64,000 nucleotides of DNA from Photobacterium angustum (GCF_002954615.1 NZ_MSCJ01000003.1:496001-560000); one strand, 5' to 3'; shown: positions 9,537 through 18,302, counted from the stretch's first letter. The notes: a model not told the origin generated them from the sequence alone. Numbers and translations are program-made.

Positions 9537-9849
9537 TATTGCCTTCCTATTGTAATTTTAAATTAAATAACTTTTTACATTATGCTTAAGTTTTTGGCAA
9601 ATATGGTTTTATTCATAATGAATAGTGTTGCTATAGATATAAGGTAAGTTTATATCGAAAAATAATAGATGAATATTATTTATTAAACTCAATCAGGAGG
9701 TTGCAGTGAATTAAAGATTCTTGCCTTTTTATACAAGTAATTAAAGGCTCAATATTAAGTTGCAATAACAACATATAAAAAATATTGTCATACAAATCAA
9801 AGGGGATATATTTAGTTCGTTTTCACAAATAACATAATAGGAAAAGACG
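9537..9849. other. Divergent promoter region, M14 peptidase and Dps
   Basis: A 313-bp AT-rich gap between divergent genes. No ORF or strong inverted repeat is seen. The Dps ATG is preceded by a modest AGGAAAAGACG ribosome binding site. Confidence 0.5.
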
Positions 9850-10383
9850 ATGAGTACTATCTTAAATGAATTACAAGTTGAAGATGCAAAATTACACCTT
9901 ACTCGTCCTCTAGCCACACCTACAGATTTAAGTGTAGACGCGACTAAAGAGATCAGTGGTGCACTAACAGCGATCCTTGCTGATGTTTATGCAATTTATA
10001 TGAAGACTAAAAACTTCCATTGGCATATGAGTGGTGCACATTTCCGTGATTATCACTTAATGCTTGATGAGCAAAGTGTTCAATTGTTTGCAATGACCGA
10101 TGACATTGCTGAACGTGTGCGTAAAATTGGTGGAAAAACTTTACGCTCTATTGGTGAAATCTCACGTATGCAGCGTATTTTAGACAATGATGCTGATTAT
10201 GTTGAACCTGCAGATATGCTTGCTGAACTTTGTAGTGATAACAAACAATTAGCTGCAGAACTTCGTGCAGCGCATACTTTGTGTGATGACTGTGGAGATT
10301 ATTCATCAGTGAGTATGATTGATAATTGGATCGATCAAACCGAGCGTCGTGTTTGGTTCCTTTATGAATCATATTGTCATTGA
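9850..10383 (+). CDS. dps: Dps-family DNA-protecting ferritin-like protein
   Basis: 177 residues. The Dps ferroxidase helix motif NFHWHMSGAHFRDYHLMLDE (about residues 55-74) and the matching D-D-I-A-E-R-V-R-x-I-G-G segment (about 83-94) are intact, giving the inter-subunit His/Asp/Glu iron site. Dps dodecamers oxidise and store iron using hydrogen peroxide and shield DNA in stationary phase or oxidative stress. It is monocistronic with a terminator about 30 bases downstream. Confidence 0.93.
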   Translation: MSTILNELQVEDAKLHLTRPLATPTDLSVDATKEISGALTAILADVYAIYMKTKNFHWHMSGAHFRDYHLMLDEQSVQLFAMTDDIAERVRKIGGKTLRSIGEISRMQRILDNDADYVEPADMLAELCSDNKQLAAELRAAHTLCDDCGDYSSVSMIDNWIDQTERRVWFLYESYCH

Positions 10384-10413
10384 TAAGAATCTCTGTCTAT
10401 TACGATAGAAAAT

Positions 10414-10451
10414 GAAGCTTCTCTATAAAATATAATAGAGAAGCTTTTTTA
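10414..10451 (+). terminator. Terminator of dps
   Basis: AGCTTCTCTAT pairs with ATAGAGAAGCT around a short AT loop, followed by a six-T run. Confidence 0.85.
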
Positions 10452-10590
10452 TTATATTTGTAGCAAGTTGCATTGATAAATAAAGAATAAAAAGAGAAAC
10501 ATCAAACCATAACGATGAAACAAAGTGTTATGTTTGAAAAAAGTTGGTTTATTTTTTGCAGTTATTCATCCTTCACAGTGGGAGAGATGA

Positions 10591-12279
10591 ATGAGTATTG
10601 TTGCAGGTGTGATTTCAGAATCTTGGACTTCAGATTTATTGCTCATAAAAAAAGAGATCGCTCAACATTTATCGCGTAATCCGACCGATATAAGGCATGA
10701 GTATTTCGATAATCACTTGTATTTTTGCCGAGTCGCCATTGATTGTCATCGAGAATCGAGCTGGGCTGAAAATCATTTACGCTTTTCTATGGTTCTTGGA
10801 CATACCTTAATGTCTTCTTCACTAACTCAAGATGTTAATACGCTTTTGCAGCAGAACCTCTCGAATTTCCCACAATTATTGGCTAAGGCTCAAGGTACGT
10901 ATTGCGTGTTAGATTATAACAAGCAACAACGAGCACTAACTATTTTTGCCGATAGCTTAGCAATACGTCCGCTTTATTATATGAAATATAAAGGGAGCGT
11001 AATTTTTAGTTCCTGTTTACGTTTGTTCAATGAATTGAGTGTGACGTTAACAACTAATTTAGCGGGGGCGACTGAATATGCGGTAATCGGTTATTCACTT
11101 GGTAATAAAACCCACTATAACGAAGTGTACTCTATCCAACCGGGAGAAAAATTAACCTTAACAAGCGATTCACTTGTTAAAGAGCGGTACTTTCGATGGT
11201 CTGATATGCCGTTTAATTGTATTGATGATAGTGAAGGAACACTTCAGTTAGATCATGCCTTTAAGCAAGCGGTCGACCTAGCAATAGGTAATGATCTTCA
11301 TGCGATCAGTACACTGTCAGGTGGGTTAGATTCTCGTGTTATTGTCGCTGAGTTGTTAAAGCGCGGAATAAAATTAGAATGCATGAACTTTTCCTATCAA
11401 CGGTCGCAAGATGAGGTTTATGCCGAAGTTTTTGCACAATGCCATGATTTTCCACTGCATATTGTGAATGTCAGTGATACTCAAGAGCAGAGTATCGAGC
11501 AACGTTTAGGACATTATTGGCGAGCGACACAGTATCCATTTTATCTGCAAGTGGAGAGGCCTAGGCTAGTATGGTCGGGTAATGGTGGCAGTGTATGTAT
11601 TGGTATGGTGTTTTGTGATGATCATATTCTTGCTGCATGTGCCAGTGGTGATCCTTTTGCAGTGGCAAAAGCATATTTAAAACATCAGCATGCTTATATT
11701 CCTAAGCGAATGGTAAAACAAGGTGCGAAATTGCAGCAGCAGTTAGAGCAAAATATCGTTGAGTGCTTATGTCAGTACTCACACTTACCATTAGATAAAG
11801 CTTTTCAACTCTTTTTGTGGGAAAACGATCAACACCAACATATCGCTCCTGCACTAGAAGATATGGATAAATTTCGATTAGATTTTCACTTACCGTTCTA
11901 CAGTAAAGCGATGCTGGAAGTGATGTTCGCGTTACCGGTATCTTCAGCGGTAAAACATCAACTCTATATGAAATGGCTTAATCAGTCATATTCAGAAGCG
12001 TTACTTACGCCGTGGCAAACCTACCCAGGACATTTACCTTGTCCGCTAAAAAATAATCTATTACCGCCGTTAAGCCAGTGGCAGTTAGCGTCTAATGTTA
12101 GAAATAAACTGGATCTACTGAAAATAGGCGTCAGCACTTTATTTGATGCGAAAGGTGAGTTTTATAATCGTCATTACCTAGGGGCTAATTGCGTACTGAC
12201 AGCATTAGGATTATACCGTGGTGAATCAACATTGAATGTTGTTAAGCGTATGAATCAAGTCCTGAAATCCCCTCATTAG
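10591..12279 (+). CDS. Asparagine-synthetase-like protein without the glutaminase cysteine
   Basis: 562 residues. The N-terminal part (1-210) has the class II glutamine amidotransferase fold pattern, but the chain begins MSIVAGV, so the Cys2 nucleophile needed to hydrolyse glutamine is missing. The C-terminal part is an asparagine-synthetase domain with the PP-loop S243-G-G-L-D-S248, which binds ATP and activates a carboxylate as its adenylate. A second loop reads SGNGGSV (329-335) instead of the G-E-G-A/S-D-E-L-F of true asparagine synthetases. It should use ammonia or another amine, as do several amide-forming or peptide-modifying relatives. A GGGAGAG site precedes the ATG. A NUDIX gene follows 65 bases later on the same strand. 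Confidence 0.75.
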   Translation: MSIVAGVISESWTSDLLLIKKEIAQHLSRNPTDIRHEYFDNHLYFCRVAIDCHRESSWAENHLRFSMVLGHTLMSSSLTQDVNTLLQQNLSNFPQLLAKAQGTYCVLDYNKQQRALTIFADSLAIRPLYYMKYKGSVIFSSCLRLFNELSVTLTTNLAGATEYAVIGYSLGNKTHYNEVYSIQPGEKLTLTSDSLVKERYFRWSDMPFNCIDDSEGTLQLDHAFKQAVDLAIGNDLHAISTLSGGLDSRVIVAELLKRGIKLECMNFSYQRSQDEVYAEVFAQCHDFPLHIVNVSDTQEQSIEQRLGHYWRATQYPFYLQVERPRLVWSGNGGSVCIGMVFCDDHILAACASGDPFAVAKAYLKHQHAYIPKRMVKQGAKLQQQLEQNIVECLCQYSHLPLDKAFQLFLWENDQHQHIAPALEDMDKFRLDFHLPFYSKAMLEVMFALPVSSAVKHQLYMKWLNQSYSEALLTPWQTYPGHLPCPLKNNLLPPLSQWQLASNVRNKLDLLKIGVSTLFDAKGEFYNRHYLGANCVLTALGLYRGESTLNVVKRMNQVLKSPH

Positions 12280-12344
12280 TAATCATAGGCAGAGTTAGCT
12301 AAAATACGCAGCCTAGTTATCGACAGTGATGAGTTCTGCGTTAT

Positions 12345-12887
12345 ATGCGATTTTTAAAACTATCTGTTCACCCTGATCTTACCAATATTGACTTTAATAC
12401 AACGGACTTAGCTATATTTCAACGCGATGCCGCAAGAGCCATTGTATTAAATGGTGAAGATATTTTGATGTTATACACAGAGCGTTATCATGATTACACC
12501 TTACCTGGTGGTGGCATTGACGCTGGAGAAGATAAAGTCGAAGGGTTGATCCGAGAATTACAAGAAGAAACTGGCGCAAGAAATATTCGAGATATTAAAG
12601 CGTTTGGTCAATATGACGAATATCGTCCTTGGTATAAACCAGATCATGATGTGGTTAATATGAAATCATACTGTTACGTTTGTACTATTGATAAAGAGTT
12701 AGGCGCAACTCGCTTTGAAGATTACGAAATTAAAAATGGCATGAAGCCGGTATGGATCAATATTTTTGATGCTATAGCGCATAATGAAGAGACGATTAAA
12801 CATTCTGAGAAAAAGGGTATGTCGATTGAGCGTGAAACCTTTTTATTGAAACTGATAGCAGAAGAGCTCATCACTGTTAATGCATAA
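12345..12887 (+). CDS. NUDIX hydrolase
   Basis: 180 residues. A full Nudix box (G-x5-E-x7-R-E-L-x-E-E-x-G-A) runs from GGIDAGED to LQEETGA at about residues 64-86, so the Mg-binding helix is intact. The N-terminal extension of about 35 residues and the C-terminal helix are typical of the larger uncharacterised NUDIX group. It hydrolyses a nucleoside-diphosphate-linked substrate, which cannot be specified. It lies 65 bases after the asparagine-synthetase-like gene and may share its transcript. A terminator follows at once. Confidence 0.85.
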   Translation: MRFLKLSVHPDLTNIDFNTTDLAIFQRDAARAIVLNGEDILMLYTERYHDYTLPGGGIDAGEDKVEGLIRELQEETGARNIRDIKAFGQYDEYRPWYKPDHDVVNMKSYCYVCTIDKELGATRFEDYEIKNGMKPVWINIFDAIAHNEETIKHSEKKGMSIERETFLLKLIAEELITVNA

Positions 12888-12915
12888 AAAACGGAGGCAT
12901 TGAGCCTCCGTTGTA
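12888..12915. terminator. Bidirectional terminator, NUDIX and META genes
   Basis: AACGGAGGC (12890-12898) and GCCTCCGTT (12904-12912) form a perfect 9-bp stem with a 5-base loop between convergent genes. An A-run precedes it and a T-poor tail follows, so it is stronger for the minus strand. Confidence 0.8.
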
Positions 12916-12932
12916 TTGAAATCAGTTCGTGA

Positions 12933-13343
12933 TTATTTCACTTTCTTAAATGTCACGGTGTGGCGTTCAGAGCTGATAATCAATGTGTTCTGGTTCACTA
13001 GATAATCTGATGGACCTGTTAGCATTCTTTTTACGAATCCATCAACAATAGCTTGTTCGTTTTGAATACACATTTTACGGGTCGATGCTAAATTTTTAGT
13101 CAGTAAATTCTGGCCAGTTAGTGTCAGCTTGCCTTTTAATGTATTACAACCGTGGTAAGTGACGGTTAAGTTATTATCAATCACTAATTCTGGCTGCTTA
13201 GGTAATGCATCTACAGGCTCTGAATGCCCATCAATCGCCATTACTGCCCATGTGCTTGGAAGCGCAGCAGCATCTTTAGGGGAAGAGCTACAACCAGTTA
13301 ATAGTGATGTCAGGAAAAGCGTACTTAATAAAATCTTTTTCAT
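12933..13343 (-). CDS. META-domain lipoprotein, HslJ-like
   Basis: 136 residues from the ATG at 13343. The open frame continues upstream to 13367, but this start gives a proper lipoprotein signal (MKKILL..., lipobox LLTGC, Cys18). The mature part is a META domain, with the family YHGCNTLKGKL motif and a later M-x-C-I-x-x-E segment typical of HslJ relatives, whose two cysteines may pair. HslJ-type proteins are envelope proteins linked to novobiocin resistance and heat shock in E. coli. It is monocistronic and convergent with the NUDIX gene. Confidence 0.8.
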   Translation of the reverse strand: MKKILLSTLFLTSLLTGCSSSPKDAAALPSTWAVMAIDGHSEPVDALPKQPELVIDNNLTVTYHGCNTLKGKLTLTGQNLLTKNLASTRKMCIQNEQAIVDGFVKRMLTGPSDYLVNQNTLIISSERHTVTFKKVK

Positions 13344-13620
13344 TATATTTCTCATGTCGTACAGCAAGAAGGTGCGTTAGATACAGATGTTGACGATGAT
13401 AAAGAGGCAACGGTCAATAGTCAGATGTGTCAATAATAACGCAATATTGTTCTGTGTCTTGCTTACAAAAGTCAGATGAACATTAAAACTAAACAAGCCA
13501 TGAAGTGTGACAAATAACCGTAAAAATGTAAACGGCATCTTTTTTTTATTTGTATGTTTTTATTAATCCGTAAATATATGAATAATAGGTGTACTCATTA
13601 TTTTTAAGGATAATTATTTA

Positions 13621-14250
13621 ATGCAGAAGGTTACGCTAAGTTCACCCACTGGAGATAAGTATATAACGCCATCAAAAGTGGTATGTGTTGGTCGAAATTA
13701 CGTTGAACATATCCACGAGTTAAATAATGAAGTCCCTACGCAACTTGTCTTGTTTGCTAAACCCAATTCTGCCATTTCTCAACAACTCAATGCTAAGCAT
13801 AGTAACGATTCCGTACATTATGAAGTTGAAATTTGTTTTATGTACCAACAAGGTCAGTTTATGGCTGCAGGAGTGGGGATTGATTTAACAAAACGAGAAT
13901 TACAAGCGAGCTTAAAACAAAAGGGCCTACCGTGGGAACGAGCAAAAGCGTTTGATGGTTCCGTGCTTTTTAGTGATTTCGTACCACTTCCTAATATTAC
14001 TGAAACGGAATTCGAAGTGGTGTTTGAACGACAACAAGACGTTTTACAGCGTGGAGTCAGCTCTCAAATGATCACAAAGCCTGCCGCTATTTTGCAGGAG
14101 ATCCAATCATTCATGACATTAGAAGATGGTGATATTGTTATGACGGGTACACCAAAAGGTGTCGGTGAAGTAAATGCTGGTGGGCATTACACTGCGAGCC
14201 TTTATATTGATGGGCAAAGAGTGGTCGCTCAGTCATGGGTTGCGGTATAG
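13621..14250 (+). CDS. Fumarylacetoacetate-hydrolase-family protein
   Basis: 209 residues, the size of the short FAH-fold enzymes such as YcgM. The conserved motifs are VCVGRNYVEHIHEL near residues 21-34, an E-V-E-I metal-binding strand near residues 67-70, and MTGTPKGVGEV near residues 176-186. FAH-fold enzymes hydrolyse or decarboxylate acylpyruvate-like diketo acids with Mg2+. Substrate here is not determined. It is a single gene with a terminator hairpin downstream. Confidence 0.88.
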   Translation: MQKVTLSSPTGDKYITPSKVVCVGRNYVEHIHELNNEVPTQLVLFAKPNSAISQQLNAKHSNDSVHYEVEICFMYQQGQFMAAGVGIDLTKRELQASLKQKGLPWERAKAFDGSVLFSDFVPLPNITETEFEVVFERQQDVLQRGVSSQMITKPAAILQEIQSFMTLEDGDIVMTGTPKGVGEVNAGGHYTASLYIDGQRVVAQSWVAV

Positions 14251-14294
14251 CGCTATAATAACCTGATTTTAATTGACAAAAATTTCGTATATTT

Positions 14295-14330
14295 ACAGCT
14301 AAGCATTGTTACAATACTTAGCTGTTTTTC
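14295..14330 (+). terminator. Terminator hairpin before the DUF3820 gene
   Basis: ACAGCTAAG (14295-14303) pairs with CTTAGCTGT (14318-14326), then TTTTC. It ends 4 bases before the next ATG, so it may both end the FAH transcript and limit read-through into the small gene. Confidence 0.75.
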
Positions 14331-14333
14331 TAT

Positions 14334-14561
14334 GTGAAGAAAGTAATGTTTCAGCAAGAGCATGTGATTAAATTAGCAAATATGAAAATGCCGTTTGGTA
14401 AGTACGCTGGTCGAATCCTTATCGACTTACCTGAAGAGTATTTATTGTGGTTTCAGAAACAAGGCTTTCCTGAAGGGGAGTTAGGAATGCTGATGGCTTT
14501 GGCGCTTGATTTTAAAATTGAAGGTCTAGAAAGCGTGATTCGACCATTACGTAGAGACTAG
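14334..14561 (+). CDS. DUF3820 family small protein
   Basis: 75 residues. The MPFGKYAGR and DLPEEYLLWF motifs define the DUF3820 family, a short conserved gammaproteobacterial protein sometimes annotated as a putative quorum-sensing-regulated virulence factor. A second in-frame ATG at 14346 (MFQQEH) is an alternative start, with GAAGAAAG nearby as a possible ribosome site. No catalytic motif is known. It is followed closely by the LRR lipoprotein gene on the same strand. Confidence 0.82.
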   Translation: MKKVMFQQEHVIKLANMKMPFGKYAGRILIDLPEEYLLWFQKQGFPEGELGMLMALALDFKIEGLESVIRPLRRD

Positions 14562-14598
14562 GCGTTGTTTCAATACAGGTAATAGAAAAGATTTTTAA

Positions 14599-15120
14599 AT
14601 GAAAAAAGTACTCTCATCTATATTGCTGTTTTTTGGTGGATTGACACTGTCAGGTTGTGCCCAGCATTATGCGGCAATCAGTGATATTCCGTTTTCTGAT
14701 GCTAACTTTAAACGTTGCGTTATTTTACAAGGCAAAGCATATAGCGAACAGATTACTGAGTTGAAATGTGACGGTTTACATATATCAAAAATTAAAGAAT
14801 TGAGTAATTTTCCGAACTTACAGCAGTTAGATTTAGCGAATAATCACTTAACTCAGCTTGATATTAGCCATAACCCTAAATTAGAACTTCTTAGTGTTGA
14901 ACATAATCAGCTTAGCAAATTGAAAACTAAATATAATAAACAATTAAAAGTGCTAAATGTAAGTTTTAATCACTTAACATCGCTTGATGTGAGAAAAAAT
15001 AAAGAACTCACGTATTTAAATTATTCGGGAAATCATATTAAAGATGTTGATATTAAAAATAATCCAAACTTATTAGCACCTTATGATAAAACCTATGTCA
15101 CTAATGGCCCATCTAATTAA
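14599..15120 (+). CDS. Leucine-rich-repeat lipoprotein
   Basis: 173 residues. A lipoprotein signal (lipobox LTLSGC, Cys20) precedes about five leucine-rich repeats at residues 65-160, with the pattern L-x-x-L-x-x-x-x-N-x-L-x-x-L, and D-I/V-x-x-N-P/K caps resembling the internalin-like class. It is likely anchored in the outer membrane or periplasm and built for protein binding. The ligand is unknown. It starts 37 bases after the DUF3820 stop and is followed 31 bases later by gloA2. Confidence 0.8.
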   Translation: MKKVLSSILLFFGGLTLSGCAQHYAAISDIPFSDANFKRCVILQGKAYSEQITELKCDGLHISKIKELSNFPNLQQLDLANNHLTQLDISHNPKLELLSVEHNQLSKLKTKYNKQLKVLNVSFNHLTSLDVRKNKELTYLNYSGNHIKDVDIKNNPNLLAPYDKTYVTNGPSN

Positions 15121-15151
15121 TTTTTTCAAAATCAGATAAGGAAGTCATTTT

Positions 15152-15535
15152 ATGTTTAACGGAATACATCATGTTGCGATCATATGCTCTGATTATCAGC
15201 GATCTAAGTACTTCTACAGTCAAATATTAAAACTAGAGATCATCAATGAAACTTATAGACCGCAACGTCAGTCGTACAAATTAGATCTACGTTTGCCGGA
15301 TAATAGCCAAGTAGAACTGTTTTCTTTCCCTGATGCGCCTAAAAGACCCAGTTATCCTGAGGCGCAAGGACTACGTCATCTGGCGTTTTCTGTGGATAAT
15401 GTGGAATCTGTTGTGGCATATCTAGTTGATCATGATATTGAAGTAGAAGCTATCCGCATTGATGAGTTAACGGGAAAGAAATTTACTTTTTTTAGCGATC
15501 CAGATGGATTACCACTTGAGTTGTATCAGTCTTAA
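15152..15535 (+). CDS. gloA2: VOC-family protein, GloA2/YaeR
   Basis: 127 residues, matching E. coli YaeR/GloA2 over its whole length. The HHVAIICSDY start, the GLRHLAFSVD strand at residues 90-99 and the closing FFSDPDGLPLELYQS carry the vicinal-oxygen-chelate metal ligands (His6, Glu, His and Glu near the end). It is a glyoxalase I-like enzyme of uncertain substrate. A GGAAG ribosome site precedes the ATG. Confidence 0.88.
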   Translation: MFNGIHHVAIICSDYQRSKYFYSQILKLEIINETYRPQRQSYKLDLRLPDNSQVELFSFPDAPKRPSYPEAQGLRHLAFSVDNVESVVAYLVDHDIEVEAIRIDELTGKKFTFFSDPDGLPLELYQS

Positions 15536-15620
15536 CTTTAAGAAGTGTAGGTTTTTAGCTAACAAAGATATGCATATAAAGGTATATTGTGTTGGTTAAT
15601 AATTAAACATTGGAAGGGAC

Positions 15621-16412
15621 GTGATGCGCAGAATTATATTTAATCAGAAAGGTGGGGTAGGTAAATCAAGTATTACCGTAAATTTAGCGGCTATTAGTGC
15701 GGCGAAAGGGCACAAGACATTAGTGATAGATCTCGATGTCCAAGGTAATTCAAGCCACTATTTGGGGTATGATATTAATCAAAAAAGCGATAAAACCATT
15801 GCTGATTTACTCAATCAAACCGCCTCTTGGTTTTCAATGGCATCACCAACATTAGATTACCCCCAACCGACTGATTATGAAAATTTATTCCTCATTCCAT
15901 CGAGTCCTAAATTAGATAAATTAGAGCCAGAATTAGAGCGCCGCTATAAGATCTATAAGTTACGTGAAACATTAGATGAATTAGAAAAAGAATATGAACA
16001 CATTTATATTGATACCCCACCAAACCTAAATTTTTATACTAAGTCGGGATTAATTGCGGCGCATAACTTATTGATCCCATTTGATTGTGATAGTTTTTCA
16101 CAACAGGCATTGATCAATTTAATGGACAATTTAGCAGAGCTTCGAGACGATCATAATCGTGAGTTGTCATTAGAAGGTATTGTGGTCAATATGTTTAATG
16201 CTCAGGCAAACTTTCCTCGTCAGATTATTGAAAGCGTTAAAGAGTTAGGCTTCCCAGTATTAGAGCCTTATCTACCTCAATCGATCAAAATGAAAGAATC
16301 ACATTTTCAACAAATTCCGCTTATTCATTTCCAACCAAAGCATAAATTAACCCAGCAATTTTCTCTATTACATCAACAATTAAGTGATGCTAAACAAGCC
16401 GTTAAAAATTAG
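15621..16412 (+). CDS. ParA-family ATPase
   Basis: 263 residues from GTG 15621; the ATG at 15624 gives one residue less and has an equally good GGAAGGGAC site. The deviant Walker A motif KGGVGKSS (about residues 10-17), switch I DLDVQGNSS and the Walker B strand IYIDTPPNL are those of ParA/MinD ATPases. No parB gene lies next to it, so it is an orphan ParA-like protein that may position a cargo on the nucleoid or at a pole rather than partition a replicon. A terminator follows. Confidence 0.85.
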   Translation: MMRRIIFNQKGGVGKSSITVNLAAISAAKGHKTLVIDLDVQGNSSHYLGYDINQKSDKTIADLLNQTASWFSMASPTLDYPQPTDYENLFLIPSSPKLDKLEPELERRYKIYKLRETLDELEKEYEHIYIDTPPNLNFYTKSGLIAAHNLLIPFDCDSFSQQALINLMDNLAELRDDHNRELSLEGIVVNMFNAQANFPRQIIESVKELGFPVLEPYLPQSIKMKESHFQQIPLIHFQPKHKLTQQFSLLHQQLSDAKQAVKN

Positions 16413-16436
16413 CCGTATTTTTTATTGCTTACAATT

Positions 16437-16467
16437 AAAAAGAGCGAGATTAATGCTCGTTCTTTTT
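16437..16467. terminator. Terminator between parA-like and mscS-like genes
   Basis: An A-rich left arm AGAGCGAG and right arm CTCGTTCT pair across a short loop, with a T-run following on the plus strand and on the minus strand as well. It serves the convergent genes. Confidence 0.75.
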
Positions 16468-16471
16468 CTGG

Positions 16472-17317
16472 TTAGTCATCTTTGTTGGGAAAATGTTTTT
16501 CGTATTCTTCCATAAAATCTTGTCGAATTTCTTGCTCTAAATGAGTCGCTTGCTCTGTTGGACAAAATAACATGAAGTGAACAATTTGTTCGCCTGTCGC
16601 GCCACTACTTATATGGATATGTGGTTCTGAGCCCGGTAAATCAACACCTGCATGTTTTTCTATCATACTGTTATAGCGACGAGCGACGTCAATAAAATCT
16701 TCACAATGATGCTCTATTTTTTTGACCATAGTTGGTAGTAAAGGGTAGAGGTTGAGGAAATTGGGTACTACGATAGAAAAGTTATGGTAAACATAACGCT
16801 TCATAAAATTGAGGTTTTTTACTGGGTAAGTGAAAAACATGCTGTTGGGTAAGGTTGCTGTTTTTCCTGTGTAATGATATTGGCCATGATGAAGATCGAT
16901 CTCTTGGATAACCGTTGCCATCATATTGTGTTCGATGACTTCGCCACATAACTTGCCCACTTCAATCCAGTCACCGATTCGAAACGAACGTGAGCTTGCG
17001 CGTTGAATTGATCCTGTAATACAAAGAATAATTTCTTTCGATGCGACAACAATGGCAACCGCGATCGCTGTGACAGATAAGGCAAACTCATTAATTTCTG
17101 AGCGCCAAAGGATGAAGAGTAAAAGGATAAGAATAGAAAAGGTGCCATTTTTGGTTCTAGACATCCATTTTCGTTGTTCTTCTGAAAGAAAGAGTTCTTC
17201 CCCTCGAATTTTGGTCAAAACCAGACGACGGATCAGTGAAACAATCACAATGATCAGAGCACTTAGCAGTAATTTGTGTGCGATGAGGAAGTTAATAACT
17301 TCCATAACCTTATCCAT
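16472..17317 (-). CDS. MscS-family mechanosensitive channel, short form
   Basis: 281 residues, close to E. coli MscS in length. Three hydrophobic helices are seen at about residues 10-32, 55-72 and 78-100, the last being Ala/Val rich like the pore helix. They are followed by a beta domain with FRIGDWIEVGKLCGEV (about residues 112-127), the family's conserved signature. It is an inner-membrane tension-gated channel. The plus-strand ORFs across it are shadows. A small ORF with its own terminator lies upstream on the same strand. Confidence 0.82.
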   Translation of the reverse strand: MDKVMEVINFLIAHKLLLSALIIVIVSLIRRLVLTKIRGEELFLSEEQRKWMSRTKNGTFSILILLLFILWRSEINEFALSVTAIAVAIVVASKEIILCITGSIQRASSRSFRIGDWIEVGKLCGEVIEHNMMATVIQEIDLHHGQYHYTGKTATLPNSMFFTYPVKNLNFMKRYVYHNFSIVVPNFLNLYPLLPTMVKKIEHHCEDFIDVARRYNSMIEKHAGVDLPGSEPHIHISSGATGEQIVHFMLFCPTEQATHLEQEIRQDFMEEYEKHFPNKDD

Positions 17318-17455
17318 CGTTATTCCTTTTTATCTCAATACATCAATAAAGAGTTATATCAAAAAAAACAGATGGATGTGTTAGATAAATCAAAACTTTA
17401 TAGAGGCTGGTATAAGACAACTTGGTATTTGGAAATGATGTATAGAGAAAAAGTG

Positions 17456-17482
17456 ATAAAAAAAGGAGCGATAAGCTCCTTT
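17456..17482 (-). terminator. Terminator of the 26-codon ORF
   Basis: AAAGGAGC (17462-17469) and GCTCCTTT (17475-17482) form a perfect 8-bp stem. On the minus strand it is followed by a seven-T run. It lies 18 bases after the stop of the small ORF. Confidence 0.85.
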
Positions 17483-17499
17483 AAAAAGATGGCGAGATC

Positions 17500-17580
17500 T
17501 TATTTATTATCGCGTTTGTATAGCTCAGTAAAAGAACGTTGGTAAGCGACGGCAATTTTTTTGATGATTTTCTTAGTCAT
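17500..17580 (-). CDS. Candidate 26-residue basic small protein
   Basis: ATG to TAA, 26 residues, beginning MTKKIIKKIAVAYQRSF and ending YKRDNK. It is strongly basic with an amphipathic helix pattern. An AGG ribosome-site core lies 8-10 bases upstream, and a perfect terminator follows the stop by 18 bases. A TATAAT-like box on the minus strand (17664-17669) lies upstream. The arrangement of promoter, short ORF and terminator supports a real small gene. I do not recognise the family. Confidence 0.5.
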   Translation of the reverse strand: MTKKIIKKIAVAYQRSFTELYKRDNK

Positions 17581-17979
17581 AGTCACAACCTGATACTGTA
17601 TAAAACGAGATAAAAGTAATAAAAAAGTAGATTTAGAGGCGTTTTTCTCTCTTGTTGACGCGCATTATACGTATGTTCCAAATGCTGAGAAATGAAAAAA
17701 AGTAGAGCTTGGCATTAGTTTTTTTAATGCATATTTCTCAATCAAGTTGGTTTGATTTATTTTATTTAAAATCAATGGTTTATTCTTATCGTTCGCTGTT
17801 TTATTAGTGTGGTGTTTATCTTTTTTCATAGATAAATAATGCTTTTGGATAATTTTAATTAGGCTCTAATCGCGAGTGAAATATGAGATTTTTGAAAAAA
17901 TTGCCATTAATAAGGAAATAATCAGTGAAACATTCAAAAGACCACATTAATTAGCTCTATTTAGACTTTAATATCCATG
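17581..17979. other. AT-rich intergenic stretch
   Basis: About 400 bases of AT-rich sequence. It holds a minus-strand TATAAT-like box near 17664-17669 that probably serves the 26-codon ORF. No other gene is seen. Confidence 0.5.
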
Positions 17980-18200
17980 TTAGTGTTTTCATGGGATGTT
18001 TTTTATACGGAGGTGATGCTGAACAAACAAGTATGTAATGAGTTTGTGGTGTTTAGCTCAGTAACGGTGCCTCTTTACTTGCTGGCTGGCTTAATAACAC
18101 GATTGGTTGGTATCAGCTTAACCTTGTCGTCATTCCATTCATGTTCGTCATTATTGCCATGTTATTTATGTTTAAACCTAAATTAATTGTTTCGTTTTAA
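17980..18200 (+). pseudogene. Remnant of the C-terminal end of an MFS-type transporter
   Basis: Two partial frames join into one membrane-protein-like sequence. Frame 1 (codons in phase with 17977) reads EFVVFSSVTVPLYLLAG up to about 18087. A shift to the phase of 18087 then gives W-L-N-N-T-I-G-W-Y-Q-L-N, followed by a hydrophobic helix and a short basic tail ending at TAA 18198-18200. The combined pattern (membrane segment, LAGWL turn, last helix, basic end) looks like the end of a major facilitator. No upstream part of such a gene is present. It is therefore best read as a decayed 3' fragment. The identity of the parent transporter is not certain. Confidence 0.5.
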
Positions 18201-18302
18201 CCTCAAAAGTAACGCTATGTTTATGATTATTTATCGTAATTTTAAGGACTTCAGTCTAAGTTTGATTAGGATAGAATCATAAAATGTAGAGAATCTCTGA
18301 GT

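Noticed and set aside
17276..17545. Plus-strand ORF of 89 codons across the mscS start region
   Set aside because: It runs through the terminator and the 26-codon minus-strand ORF, and its first part is antisense to the mscS gene. No ribosome site, and its composition looks like reverse-strand coding.
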